A stretch of DNA of 64,000 bases from Amphibalanus amphitrite. Lineage: Eukaryota > Arthropoda > Thecostraca > Balanomorpha > Balanidae. The notes beneath the pieces are model-generated. The model was not told the origin of the DNA and ran no database searches. It was given only the letters and a program-made list of their open reading frames with translations. The position numbers and the translations under genes are program-made. Each line of letters begins with the position of its first letter. The first letter of the stretch is position 1. Shown here piece after piece: positions 10,861 through 22,448 of the stretch. Location of the stretch: the NCBI RefSeq assembly GCF_019059575.1, contig NW_024882302.1, forward strand, positions 1-64,000. The letters run 5' to 3'.

Positions 10861-12084
10861 GTTCCGTCCAATAAAAGCGCAGTTCAATTTTCTCCCATTG
10901 ACTTGAGAGATCTCAAAATTGACCTAACCTTGCTGTCAACGATTTCAAACTCGCCGAGTATACGTTCCAAATACATATACTGTGGCCCCTTGAAATCGCT
11001 GAAAGTTCCAAAGTGATCGGTTAGTCGGTATAGATATGATGAGCATATGAATTTCCATTGAGGTAACTTGGTAAGGTCACTTGACGTGACCTGGTGTTAT
11101 GACCTTGAATTGAAAGACTTGGGCGGGACAAAAAAGGGTCATTTGAATTCTTAAATGTTAGATATTAGTAACCATTGCAAACACTATCCTGGCCAAAAAG
11201 TGAGTGAGAAGGGAGAGATTAATCCACCCCATGTTTAGCTCCTATAATTGAGCTAGCTGCTAGAGCCTCACGAAAAAAACGAGCGTTTGCGTTGTTACGT
11301 GTCACAGCGACTTTTACCCGATTTTAAAATATCAGTGACTGTCTCAGTGCAGGTCAAGGGCCCCAAGGCATAGGATCGGTTTTTGATAAATAACTTCGCA
11401 AAAGTGGTCGCATTGTCGCTATTTTGATTCAATCGTATTCTCCGTGCTGAGACGCGTCAAATGATATGCTTTTGTATTTAGGTGAAGCAACATAGGATGT
11501 TAACCACAGGTCATTGTCATATCAGGGCAACAAAGGTCACAAAGTTGTTGAAAGGAGGATATATTGCATAACATTTGATTCGGTAAGTCTTGCAAAGTCC
11601 ATTCATAGCTGTCCCGACTGGTTAGCTCATTTTGATCGGGAATTATTGACGAAGCACTCCTATGACCTTAATGACGTCATGAATGACGTCATGCTAGATC
11701 AACGATGCAAAAGTGAAGCATTGGACCTTGCCAAGAATGTATGAAGTCACGATTTCTGATGTGCTTGAGCTATAGTTTCATTTAAGATCATTTCCGGCGC
11801 TAAATTAACAGTTTCCATATTTCCCTCATCAGGCTTATATGACTGACACTAAATGCATTGCGGCTTTGCAACATTTTAGAACCGTGCAGAGGTTTACTTG
11901 AGAAGACGTTGTGACCTGACCTGACCTGAAAACGTGGTTGATGTCAAATGATCCGGCTTGAATCAGTCATTATAGGCATATAAAATTTCAGTCTCCTGTC
12001 ATCAGCGTGCTTTGAGCTACCGCAAAAAATACATGGTGACGGCATCTAGCCATCTACCCTCCCCCCTCGGCCGGCGAGGGTTAA
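10861..12084. mobile_element. TTAA-family remnants, right end intact
   Basis: 10861-11110 closely matches the internal 3' half of the reference copy at 5436-5660. 11210-11760 matches the body seen at 16070-16560, including tandem TGACGTCA near 11668-11695. The right end is GGCCGGCGAGGG followed by TTAA at 12081-12084. The matching left end is not identified, so this is probably a chimera of two degraded copies. Confidence 0.65.
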
Positions 12085-12300
12085 CCCTCTGGGCGCAAAA
12101 TGACCTCGCAGTCGGCGCGCCCCTAACCCCCAACATACAAACAAAGGGTTACCCCTCGCCCGTGAAGGAGGGGCAGGGCCTCGTCTAACATGTTAACTGG
12201 GGGGCCAAACCCCCGCAGTCACCGGCCTGCCCCCCCCCCCCCCAGTCAGGGCAAAATGTCCCTACTGGGGGGGGGGGGCGGGGGCGGCAAGAGCGAAAAG
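12081..12300. mobile_element. G/C-hairpin terminus of another TTAA element
   Basis: Starts at the shared TTAA with CCCTCTGGGCGC. It contains two long C and G runs around short loops (about 12228-12290), the sub-terminal signature of this family. No partner end is found. Confidence 0.5.
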
Positions 12301-12862
12301 GCAAATTAATTTTTACTGTAAGGCGTCAACGCACATAAAGACAAATGAGTGAAGAAAACATCGATGCAATGTAAGTGAATTTATATACCCGATTATCTGT
12401 GACTGTTATCGCAATGCCAATCTTTTTTCGCTCAGCAATAGGTTACATTTCGTCTTCTCAGGCCGCCCAACTCCGTGTCCTGGATATTCTCCTTTACGTG
12501 ACAATGTGCTGTTATGTCCTCAGGGCGTCAATCTGATGTTTGTTACCTATCATTGGTCCCATTACGCCACGTCTAGCTTCTGGTTTGAAGGTCACTGGTG
12601 AGCGGTGAGAAAAGTCACTAATCGTAATCAAGGCCGTATATAGGAGGTAGAACGGTTAGCCGTTTGTTTACATCGGTGACCTTGACAGATGACGTCAGCG
12701 GGTGTCTACCAATCTTCGCCAATATTTATCTTCGAGGATTGTATCCTCTAAGGCAGTTTGACATTAACCTTTAGGCTCCCTTAGAGCCTAAACAAGAAAA
12801 TTTACAGCACAGCAAAGTCTTAAAAATCGACAAAACCTTGACACCCCGTGACGTCATCTGTC
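12301..12862. other. unassigned DNA
   Basis: AT-balanced DNA with no recognised gene. Confidence 0.4.
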
Positions 12863-12870
12863 TCCTGAGC

Positions 12871-13343
12871 CAGGCGCGGATACAAGGGGGGGGGCCATGG
12901 GGGCCATGGCCCCCCCCTTGGCCGATTTTTTTCAAAAATAAAATAAAAAGTTAAAAAGTTAAAAAGCTGAAAAGGGGGCCTCCTGAAAATAAAGTGGCCG
13001 AAATCCGATGAGTTTTTTTTAACCTACCCACTTAGTTATTTCTTAGAAGACTAGCTGAGAAGACTTCTTTGTTAGAAGATTGGTAAAGCTTTTCATAACT
13101 TGGAGGTCTCTTATACTCACAGAGATGACCACTTTTACAGGGCCTCCTAACCTGCACAGAGGGCCTCCAAGCCTGCACAGATGTTGAGATGTTGCCTGAA
13201 CAGCTAGATAAGCTCAATAGACGCAGTTTTTTTGGGGGGGGCCCAACAAGTGGGAAGATGGGGCCTCCAACAGGTGGGATTATGGGGGGGGCCTCCTGGT
13301 TTCTAATGGCCCCTCCCTTGGAGATTTTCTGGATCCGCCCCTG
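12871..13343. mobile_element. hAT MITE with exact 8-bp target duplication
   Basis: The right end, read inward, is CAGGGGCGGATCCAG, a classic hAT terminus; the left end is CAGGCGCGGATAC. Flanking TCCTGAGC at 12863-12870 and 13344-13351 is identical. The interior has G/C runs and poly-A/T, without coding capacity. Length 473 bp. Confidence 0.9.
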
Positions 13344-13351
13344 TCCTGAGC

Positions 13352-14493
13352 CCTCCCTATGTGGCAGCATAGAACCGTAACCCCCTGATCGTACTGAAGC
13401 AAGCCTCCGTTCTTGGTGATCGTAAGCGCAGCTTGATGGGCTGTCGACTGTCTCTTCCGCCAGCCGGCGAAGGCCCACAGAAGTAGCATGCCTATGGGAC
13501 ACTTGATAAGCTATAAGGTATGTACATACCTGGGACCTCAGATACCAGTGTAGAGTCGTCGGAGAATGGCGCATGTCCTGCAGGATTACTTCAAGCTAAC
13601 ATAGGCTATCAAAGGTCGGCATGGGGCTTAAAAAGCCAGCGTGGCTCTCGTCTGTCAGGAACCTACATGGGGCTCTCAAAGGCTGGCACTGATTAGTGAG
13701 CTCTCAAGCTATCAGTTGGCCAACAGACTACATAGACTGATTTGGAGCCGACAGAGCTCAGCGTGAGCTCTTTGACTTTACGATTTATCACGAGGACATG
13801 GTGCAGGGCGCAGGGTCTCGTTTCAGGGCGTCTCGTTTCAGGGTTTCAGGTGCAGGGCGTCTTCAACCATCCATCTGCAAAAAAGACGGTATAGGAATAC
13901 TCAAATAGAAAAGACCGCCTTATTACCGCAATTGTCCCCGCATTCACTCGCATTAAAGGTAGTGTGCCACCTTTGAAAGATTTCCCATTTTATTTTTCCT
14001 AGGATAAGAAGCTTCTGTTTTTACCTAATATTGCAAAAAAAATCAAAAATGGGCCTGGAATAGTGCCTTTTTCGCCTAAAAGTTTATCGGTTTTTCGATA
14101 TGTATAACAACTGTAGTGGGCTGACCTGCAAACAGGCGTCGGCAACAATCGCGAATGCGGCGCACATGTGACAATAAGCAAAGGTCATTATAGAGTTACG
14201 ACGTACGGGAATGAGTTATCAGCTGTCTGATCGTGACAACACAATGTCGAGCCTTAAACTGTAAGCCTGTATTGGTATTGTTTCTTTTATTTGGCTGTCA
14301 AACATTATTTATGGTTTGAAATATGATTTTATGTAAAATAATTGATATGAAAAAGCCGTCTCTTAAGTTATGACCCCATTTCACCACACGCAAGTGGCAG
14401 AAATGACAATGATCAGCTGACGCATTTTTCTTGGCCGAAGTCAGAGCGCGCGGCCCGACGCACCACCACCGCACCACAAAGTATGAGCAGAAG
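13352..14493. other. unassigned DNA
   Basis: No gene recognised. 13801-13865 holds short direct repeats of CAGGGCG/TCTCGTTTCAGGG. Confidence 0.4.
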
Positions 14494-14715
14494 CCGCGCC
14501 CAAAGCCAGGGCCCCGGTAACGTGAGGTAGCCGAGTCGGGGCAGCGTGCGCTGACCCAAGCCGGGGCCGCAGCTTTGGGCGCGGTCTAATGCATCCCCGC
14601 GGGCAGCCCCGGGCTATCACATGACACCGGGAGGACGCGCGGCCCCGGCTTGGGTCAGCGCACGCTGCCCCGACTCGGCTACCTCACGTTACCGGGGCCC
14701 TGGCTTTGGGCGCGG
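14494..14715. repeat. 77-bp perfect inverted repeat, 68-bp spacer
   Basis: Arms 14494-14570 and 14639-14715 are exact reverse complements over 77 bp and GC-rich. Transcription would give a very stable hairpin. The loop contains a second copy of CTTTGGGCGCGGTCT, which also follows the right arm. Confidence 0.95.
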
Positions 14716-14810
14716 TCTACCGCACCACGTAACAGGCGTGTTCGAAACCGCAGGAGATGATGATGAACGGGTTTATCGAAACTTGATTGGATGAGCATAT
14801 CGGTAATAGC

Positions 14811-15222
14811 GATTTCCGTTAGGCGGCACGGGCGGACATCGATAGCAGCGCCTCTATCGGTCAATAGGGAAAGCTGGGCTGTAGGCGACGAAATACCGGC
14901 TGAGTTGTCACACGTTGAATAGGTTTACAGACATCTGTTTGTGAAAAAGTTGAACTTTTGCCTTCAATATTTCTACAGGCAATTTTAGAAGTGTCTTCAC
15001 ATAGATTACAACACCGTTTATGTTATTGTATTCACTTCAAGCCTTCCCTATTGTTCTTGATGATGCGGGAACTATTTCTAATTAGTATTTCTGGCTTAAT
15101 AAAAGAACATATTGTGCAAACGATGAAAAAAGCATAGATGGAAGATTTTAAATGCAATTTTCTCTAGCAATTAATGGTAAATTCTCTAGAGATCAAGGAA
15201 AAGATGCATGCTAACTGATAAT
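14811..15222 (+). repeat. dispersed repeat A, copy 1, left part
   Basis: Aligns with 46719-47124 at high identity. The copy is interrupted by the TTAA element 15223-17771 and resumes at 17772-17840. The uninterrupted paralogue near 47121-47130 shows the pre-insertion sequence. Confidence 0.85.
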
Positions 15223-17771
15223 TTAACACGCGCAGTGGAAGGGTTGCGAGTACTACGCCCAGTGGAAGGGGGGGCGGATGTCGCCCCCCCTAAGATCTCA
15301 GCTCCCACTGGAGCTAGAAAGACGAAATTTGGAGGGTAGGTGGGGGCCATGGGGAACTCTATTGTGTGTGAATTTCATGACCCTAGGTCAATATCTTCAA
15401 GGTCAAATGAGGTCAAATGTGGTCAAATCTGCCATATTAGCGACTTTTTTGCGTTTACACGCCGATAACTCAAAAAGTTACCGGCCGATTTTCTTTTTTC
15501 TTTCACTATACGAAAGAACAAACATTTGTGAGTATGTATGGTGAATTTCTAGATAATCCAACAATAAATATGGTAGTTAGAAGCCTGCTAAGGGTAAGAT
15601 GTCGCCGGCTGAAGCGGGATCGGCCGACGCGGGAAACGCGGCAATCACAATTTTGTGTTTACACACTCATAACTCAAATTGTTACCGGCCGATTTTCAAA
15701 ATTCTTTAACCATATGATTGCTTGTACATTTCTCAGTCTTCTCACCGAATTTGACGCGAATCTAATATAATCAGCGGTAAGGAGCGCGATGTAAAGACGG
15801 AACCGTCCCGCCCCGGCACAGTCTACAATTCAGGCGGCGCGTAACGGCTAGCGCCGGCCGCCGCGCCGCGGCCGGCGCACACTGGGCCGGGGGCCCGGAA
15901 AAGTGCTAGAAATTATCTGTGATTGAGTTGTTGATCTCAGTGACAAGCAAACATGCTAAAAACGAAGTGGGGCTGCTTAACCCTCGCCGGACCTATTGTC
16001 GGACCCCCCACCCCCTCGGCCGGCCGAGGGGGGGAGGGTTGGTACGACCCCTTTTCGCCGTTTCGCCCCTAATGAAGCTAGAGCCTCGCGGAAAAAACAA
16101 GCGTGTGCCCCGTTTCAAGACGGAACGATTGATACCCGATTTTAAGGTCCCAGGTCAACCGGTAACCTCTGAGGTGAAGTCAAAAAAGCCCAAGGTAGGG
16201 TTTAGTTTTTGGTAAATAATTTCGCAAAAAATGGCCGCAGAGCAGCGATTTTGGCACCATCGTGTTCGCCTGGCTCAGGCGCGTCGAATGGTATACTTTT
16301 TGTCCGGGTGAGGTCAACTTAAGGTGTTGACCTCGAGTCAAGGTCAGGTCAGAGCCCATCAGGCCACGAACTTAATCGAAGGAAGTCGTATTGCATATCA
16401 TTCGATTCGGGAGATCTTTCCGAGTCCATTGGTGGCTTTCCCGAGTCGCTGGCTCAATTTGATCATGAGTTATTGACGAGAAACTCCTATGACCGCAGTG
16501 ACGTCATAAATGACGTCACGGAAGGTCAAAAATGCAAAAGTAAAGCATCGAATCTTGCAAGGAGTGCATGAAATCACGATTCCGTGTGCTTGAGATAGTT
16601 TGAGATCATTCCATGCGCAAAAAGAACAGTTTCCTTATTTCCCCATTTACTTTTAATGGTGAGGTCACGTGACCTCGAAGAGTAGCAGGCATTAGCAAAA
16701 ATTGCGAGTAGGGCATGACAGAAAGATGATTAGTGGTTTGTATGGCATGGTCATTTTTAGCGGCTCGAAATAACATTTCTCAAAAAGTCTGACTAAAGAG
16801 CAAGTTGTTGTTGATTATCACTGACTTGTGTTTGGGGGTTAATAATGACTGAATTTTTTAGTTTGGCCCAAAATTTTTGACAGCATTGTGTGCATTGATC
16901 AATTCTGAGCTCAGGGACATATATTTTATTCTGATTATACGCTTTTGTTTTTCATAACTTCCAGCGCTTTAAAGAGCGCCGGGCCTTCAGTAGAGCGGCG
17001 AGGTGACAATTGCCCCTACATCATGTGGTTTACTGGCGCATATCTCGAAAAGTAGCAGGGAAAAGCAGCAAAGCACCTATATGGAACGAAAGATGAGTAA
17101 TCAGAGGCTAGTATAAAATGTTCATTTTTAGCTGCTCGAAATCACATTTTTATAAAAGTCTAATTAAAAAATTAGATATGATTTTTAATTACGTCTTGCA
17201 GCTGCTTGCAAAAAGCTAGCTTATCTTGCAGAAAAGCGATGCAATATGTAAGAATAATGTTGGCACAGTGAACAACAGTGCCCTGAACTAGTCTGACAGG
17301 AAATTTCGTTCAAAACAACGATTGGTCAGGTAATAAATTACCACTAAAGATCATCATGAAAATGGGTAAATGTGGTGGCCACTAGAGAGTCTAAATTGTC
17401 TTGGGTTTGGTGACAACTGACGACCTCAATTTTGACCTTAGGGAAAAACTGGCATCGGAATCGTATTCTTCGATCAATTTGGGGTTAAATGATACCTATT
17501 TTGTTCATATTGCGGACAGTCAGTTTGGGGGAATTTCTAGCGCTTTTTCGGGCTGCCGGCCTACAGTGCGGCGCTTTGTTTGACTTTACACAGCTATTAC
17601 TAGAAAAGTTGGGAACCGATTTCCTTATTTCTTGCACGAGAAGATCCGCAATTCAATTCTGGACAAATAGCCGAAATTTCACATTAATAATATGTTTGCG
17701 ACGCGAGTTATTGGCGAAAAACAGGAGGGGTGGGCGAAATCCGCCCCCCCCCCTTCCACTGCGCGTGTTAA
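15223..17771. mobile_element. TTAA-ended element, 2.55 kb, with paralogous empty site
   Basis: TTAA at 15223-15226 and 17768-17771 with identical inverted ends CACGCGCAGTGGAAGG, plus sub-terminal G/C-run hairpins. A second TTAA terminus (CCCTCGCCGG type) starts at 15977, so another copy is nested inside. The body has AGGTCA motifs and TGACGTCA pairs near 16500. About 100 bp (16675-16790) recurs at 17041-17150. The unoccupied paralogue at 47121-47130 confirms the boundaries. Confidence 0.88.
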
Positions 17772-18210
17772 AGTTCTTGGAGCCACTTGTTTTCTTACGT
17801 CGCCCCAATGGCCGCGAATACACTTGTGATAACGCCTATCGCAGTGTGTGCATTTATTGTTCATAGTGGTGTGAAATGTGGTTGGGGTACGACCGACAAG
17901 CCGTCGGGGCGAATTTCGCACTGGGGTACTCAAAATTTGAAGAATTTAAGACGTTTCCATGAGTTTTGAAGGTATAGATAAGTTCTAAAAATCCGGTTCT
18001 CCTTATCTGGGCCATTCTCCATACGGTCCAGGAAATCTGGCACACTACCTTTAACTTGCTTGGATAAGGCCGATTCTCAGTCCATTGGAGGGCATCAATT
18101 GTCGATTTTGCTCGGTTATTCTCAGTCAGAAAATATTTCATTTGAAATGTTCTAACTCTACCTTGCACGACCCAGAGGAGTCAAGAAGCGCATACAAGGA
18201 AACAGTGGTG
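17772..18210. other. repeat A continuation, then unassigned DNA
   Basis: 17772-17840 completes repeat A copy 1. The remainder has no recognised gene. Confidence 0.5.
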
Positions 18211-18229
18211 GGAACTCGTAACTTGACCC

Positions 18230-18345
18230 CGACTTCGATAACGATAATTCGATAACCTTTTTCGAGGTAGACGACTTCGATAACGATGAGTCGATAACAA
18301 AATCGGTCACTTCGATAACGCGATAACGATAACGATAACTTCAAA
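18230..18345. repeat. cluster of TTCGATAACGATAA motifs
   Basis: At least six copies of TCGATAAC with variable spacing. It lies a few hundred bases from the 3' side of the hAT transposase relic and may be sub-terminal repeats of that element. Confidence 0.6.
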
Positions 18346-18621
18346 AAAGAAAGAGATCGAAAGGATAAATTATTTGAAAGGAATAAGCTTCTAAATAATA
18401 TTTAACCCATTTGCTCATACAACACCATTATTATCCAGCTGCTTACACAAAAGGAAATCTTTGAAGAGCGAAAATTTTAATTTTTTTCTCGTACAGTATG
18501 CGAAGCAAACAAGCCATATGCACACTATGAAGACCTATCTGGATACATTGCACGGTGCCAGACAACTGCGAGTCCAACTTCTTGGCCACTGGTCGGGACG
18601 GCGTGTCCGGGACCGGTGGCC

Positions 18622-18981
18622 TTACGGAAAGCCAGGGAACTTCGACGGCATGTTGGTCAAACGGTTGGCCAGCATGTCGAAGAAGTTCCTGGCTCTCCTT
18701 GCTCGGGCCCTTCTAGGCAGCGTGTCTCCTTCCTCAGGGGTCTCGAATTGAAGAAGGTGCGCGTTTCCCTTAGTCAGCAGCACGAACCTTTCAAAGTTCA
18801 AAGATGTAGTAAAGGTGCTCCTCTTGGGCTTCAGGATGTCTGAACCCAAAGAGAACACCCTCTCCACCGCCGCTGAGCTCGGAATGGCCGTGTTGTAGCG
18901 CCTGAACAAGGTCAAAAACAACTCCTTGTAGCGCATGGGAAAGAGTCCACGACTCCCATGGACTGCCCGCCGGAAGACCAT
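18622..18981 (-). pseudogene. hAT transposase C-terminal dimerisation domain, relic
   Basis: The minus-strand frame contains YNTAIPSSAAVERVFSLG, then a DILKPKRS-like stretch and a LNFERFVLLTKGN-like end. This order is characteristic of the hAT C-terminal (hATC) dimerisation region. Only about 120 residues are open, and the catalytic core, zinc finger and ends are absent. It is a fragment of a dead autonomous element. No neighbouring segment completes it within the window. Confidence 0.85.
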
Positions 18982-19256
18982 GAGTCCAGCTCTGTCACCA
19001 CCCTGGCGTGGACGACGCGGCGAGTAGGGGTGGCTGGCGATAAGGAATAAGGATTTCTTGCCTTCTTGGATGAGGAAAACATGATTCCCTAAAGAAGGAA
19101 AACATTCGTCGAGAAGCTTGAATATTATGGGGACAGAGCTTGTTGGGGCGAAAGACGCTCCAAATACAACCTAGATTTGGCTCCTTGAGTCTCTGCCCTT
19201 CCCCCCCCCAGTGAAAATTCCTTAGACGAGGCCCTGAAGTTAAGAAACGCAAACCT
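18982..19256. other. unassigned DNA
   Basis: No recognised feature between the hAT relic and the next TTAA element. Confidence 0.4.
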
Positions 19257-20239
19257 TTAACCCTCGCCTTGGCAGGGGGGTCGATGCGACCCCCCCCCCC
19301 CCCTAAGGTTTCTCGAAGATAGCGTAAAAACGACGTCGCGCAGCGCCGCCAAATTTGGCACAGCCTATGCGGCAACCTTTTTACATATAAACTGAAAATT
19401 TCAAGTCCCAGTGACCTTGGGTCAGGTCACCAGGTCAGAAAAACCGGTACAAGGTCATGGTCAAATTTCAATTTTCTTTTTGCACCTGTCCATTTGTCCA
19501 ACTCACAGTTTTGGACTGATTTCCTTCAAACTTTCAGGATGTGCTAAGTTCACCGAGTTGTATAACATATAGTTCGGGTTTTTTGAGGTCACTGACCTGA
19601 GGTCAGTTAGAGGTCATTACGTCGTAATGTTAAGCCTATGGCAAAATACTAAATTCGGAAAATACTGGTTTATCCGCTTCAATTCGGAAAATACTGGTTT
19701 ATCCGCTTCGTTCTACCACTTTTGTGCTTTGAAACCACAGTACTTAACAACAGGTCACTAGGTGCTTCTTTGTTTGGTGTACTTATCCATGAGTCAGGTC
19801 AAATGAGATCAACTGAGGTCAAATTACGTTTTTGCCAATAACTTGGCACATAATGACGCTAGAGCTTAAAAATGGTGTCATTGTGTTCCTTGTGATCAGC
19901 CGAATCGAATGATATGCGATATGATGCAATTTGGTTAACTTGAACTTAATTAATTAAAGTTTACTAAAAAATTAAGAGAAACTTTAAGTACACTTAAGCA
20001 AGCTTAAAAGTTGACCTGTTTTTAGCGAAATTCTTATATTTATACCCCCCAAAACCCCCCTAAATATTGACTTAGAGCAACCAAATTTGCACAGGGGCGA
20101 GAACTCCAGGGGGCCCACCTACCTACCAAATTTGGTGTTTCTAGGTGCCATAGGAGCCAATCGCGAGGGGGGTCGCATCGACCCCCCCCCCCCCTGCCAG
20201 GCCGTGTTATGAAAAATGCCCTGCCAGGGCGAGGGTTAA
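19257..20239. mobile_element. TTAA-ended element, 0.98 kb
   Basis: TTAA at 19257-19260 and 20236-20239. Ends CCCTCGCCTTGGCAGG and, inverted, CCCTCGCCCTGGCAGG. A GGGGGGTCGATGCGACCCCC hairpin lies inside both ends. AGGTCA/TGACCT motifs are spread through the body. It inserted into another family member whose body continues at 20240-20466. Confidence 0.88.
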
Positions 20240-20466
20240 CTGGACTTCTGACGTCACTGTGATAACGTCGCTGTGCCATCATTTCAAATGGGATCGACAC
20301 GAAATTCAGACAACACTTCGGCAACCCATTCAGGAACATGTGTGCGACTTCTCGCTTCTCTTTCTCTTCACAATGCAACGATATCGTCGGAGAAGTAAAG
20401 AGGGCATCTAGTTGCCCCCCCCCCCCAGTGGCCCGCGGGCGGCACGGAGGCTCAGCGGCCGCCAGG
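20240..20466 (-). mobile_element. TTAA-family fragment, reverse orientation
   Basis: The reverse complement matches 63670-63890: a GGCGGCCGCTGGGCCTCC-like end, G/C runs, GCGATATCGT, and a body reaching GTCGATCCCATTTGAAATGA. The right end abuts the 26-bp array. Confidence 0.75.
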
Positions 20467-20468
20467 CT

Positions 20469-20772
20469 ATGCAGGCTGTGGTTTCACTCACCATATCCCG
20501 GCTGTGGTTTCACTCACCATATCCAGACTGTGGTTTCACTCACCATATCCCGGCTGTGGTTTCACTCACCATATCCCGGCTGTGGTTTCACTCACCATAT
20601 CCCGGCTGTGGTTTCACTCACCATATCCCGGCTGTGGTTTCACTCACCATATCCCGGCTGTGGTTTCACTCACCATATCCCGGCTGTGGTTTCACTCACC
20701 ATATCCCGGCTGTGGTTTCACTCACCATATCCCGGCTGTGGTTTCACTCACCATATCCCGGCTGTGGTTTCA
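20469..20772 (-). repeat. 26-bp tandem array carrying 5' splice sites, block B (11 copies)
   Basis: Eleven copies of a 26-bp unit at exact 26-bp spacing (20485 to 20745). On the minus strand each holds ATATGGTGAGTGAAACC, the same exon/intron junction as the end of the hydrolase exon at 22312. The array is one block split from 22175-22320 by a CACTA-like insertion. Confidence 0.95.
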
Positions 20773-22174
20773 CACTGAAAACTTTTTTACCATTTTCTGA
20801 AGGGTAAACCCGCCATAGCATGGTAGCTTGACACACAGACGTTTTTTACCACCTTCCAGATGGTAAATTTTACTCTTTCATGAAGAGTAAACTCGCCAGG
20901 GATGGGTAACATGACACACAGACGTTTTTTACCATCTTCTGAATGGTAAAATCTTTTGATTTACTCTTGTCTAGAGTGTAACATTTTTTGGGTTACACTC
21001 TTTGAAAGGGTAAATCTTTAACGGAACCCTTTTTTAGGGAGTAACGCATCATCTACTCTGTGCTTTACCCTCCTACAGAGAGTATATTCTTATGGCCTAC
21101 CCTTTGTCACATGGTAATGTTTACTCTTTCCTTTAGTGTAAACCCCCCCAGAGGATGGTAACAGACCCACAGACGCTTCCTTCAGAAGCTTCACGAAGCT
21201 TCTGTTAACCGGAGCTCACCAACTAAAAAAAAAATGTTTCAAGAGCAACAATGTAGGTATATTTGGCTTCCATACAAACAATACGAGGGGCACACCAACC
21301 ATGAACATTGTGAGACTCTTCACTTATTCATACAAATTTATACAAAGCGTTCAGCAATGCTCAAGCGGTAAATAAACACCACGATACAACTTGAATGCAA
21401 TTTGAATATGAATACGAGACATTCAGCGACCTCATATTGGATTAGGCAGAGCGCACAATATTTGAAGTGAGCGACGGCGTTCCTGGGTGGTCGCCCGTCT
21501 GCGTGAGATAATGAGACTGGATCACTACAGTGCAAGGCTTTTTCAAAGTCACCAACAAAATGCATACACTTGTAGCATCACAACAAAATTAATGTACGTA
21601 CTCACAACACTAGGCCACGTGGCCGTGCACGGGGTCCTGTTAACCAGGTCAAATTAGCACCACTCAACGGCACGCAATGCTCTAGCACATCAGTACTTAC
21701 AATAAAATGTCCACAGAGGCTCTATAGGTGATGAACAACACACAAGCACAATCACCAACGGCCACGCCGCGCGGCACCGACACTGCTCACATCCGCTCTC
21801 GGAGACCAACGGCCGAAAACTGACAGATGCGCGCGGCCTTCAAACCGCAAACGGCCGATCTCGTTTCTGATTGGCTGATTGTTTCCATTTCAAATATCAT
21901 CTTCACGAGGGTAAACAAGATCCACGCATGAAACGACTATCTGTACCCGAGTCACGATACCCAGGAGGAAAGAGTTTTCGTGATGTTCTGGATCGCGAGA
22001 GTAATATTGATATTTACATGGTAATAATACTCTTCGCTGGCGAATAAGTTCATATTAACCACGTACCGTTACTATGCACATAATGGTAGCAGCGAGTTAC
22101 CCTTTCAATATACTATTATCTTGCGGGTTTGATGAAAATGAACTCTCCAGGAGGTAGTAAAAAAGTTTTGAGTG
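20773..22174. mobile_element. CACTA-like non-autonomous element inside the 26-bp array
   Basis: Ends CACTGAAAACTTTTTTAC and, inverted, CACTCAAAACTTTTTTAC. The flanks are CA at 20771-20772 and 22175-22176, and array units continue directly on both sides. CACTG-type ends with a 2-3-bp duplication fit EnSpm/CACTA. The interior near the left end repeats TACCATYTTCTGAAKGGTAAA. No transposase frame is seen. Confidence 0.7.
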
Positions 22175-22320
22175 CACTCACCATATCCCGGCTGTGGTTT
22201 CACTCACCATATCCCGGCTGTGGTTTCACTCACCATATCCCGGCTGTGGTTTCACTCACCATATCCCGGCTGTGGTTTCACTCACCATATCCCGGCTGTG
22301 GTTTCACTCACCATATCCAG
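22175..22320 (-). repeat. 26-bp tandem array carrying 5' splice sites, block A (6 copies)
   Basis: Six units (22175, 22201, 22227, 22253, 22279, 22305). The outermost, at 22305, is the junction of the hydrolase exon itself, differing from the unit consensus by CC-A-GG instead of CC-C-GG. The other copies look like duplications of that junction. Confidence 0.95.
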
Positions 22321-22448
22321 GCTGTGTTGGAGGCAGAGCTCCCAGGTGGCTATGGTGATGGGACGCCGCGCTGACGCGATGACGACGTGAGCCGCCTCTG
22401 GGTCGGTGAAAAAGTTGAACTCGCCGGCCACTGTGGTGTTTCCCAGAC
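22312..22448 (-). CDS. inosine/uridine-preferring nucleoside hydrolase, internal exon (downstream of the 56-kb exon)
   Basis: This 137-nt minus-strand exon encodes LGNTTVAGEFNFFTDPEAA, then a PITIATWELCLQ strand. In the nucleoside hydrolase family (cleaving the N-glycosidic bond of purine/pyrimidine ribosides, Ca2+-dependent), the N-x-xAEFNxxxDPEAA motif supplies ribose-binding Glu and Asn, and both are present. Splice sites are good: GGCCAG at the acceptor, ATATG|GTGAGT at the donor. The phase matches the exon at 56324-56440 exactly (one base plus two bases make Gly). The N-terminal DxDxGxDD exon and the C-terminal exons are not in the window. The donor lies at the edge of a 26-bp array that repeats it. 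Confidence 0.85.

Noticed and set aside
20338..20807. Long open frames reading HHIPAVVSLTISRLWFHSPY repeats in all three plus frames
   Set aside because: They are translations of the 26-bp tandem unit (not a multiple of 3), on the strand opposite the exon; not a protein.
20469..22320. CRISPR-like array
   Set aside because: Perfect tandem copies without spacers in eukaryotic DNA; units carry a splice junction.
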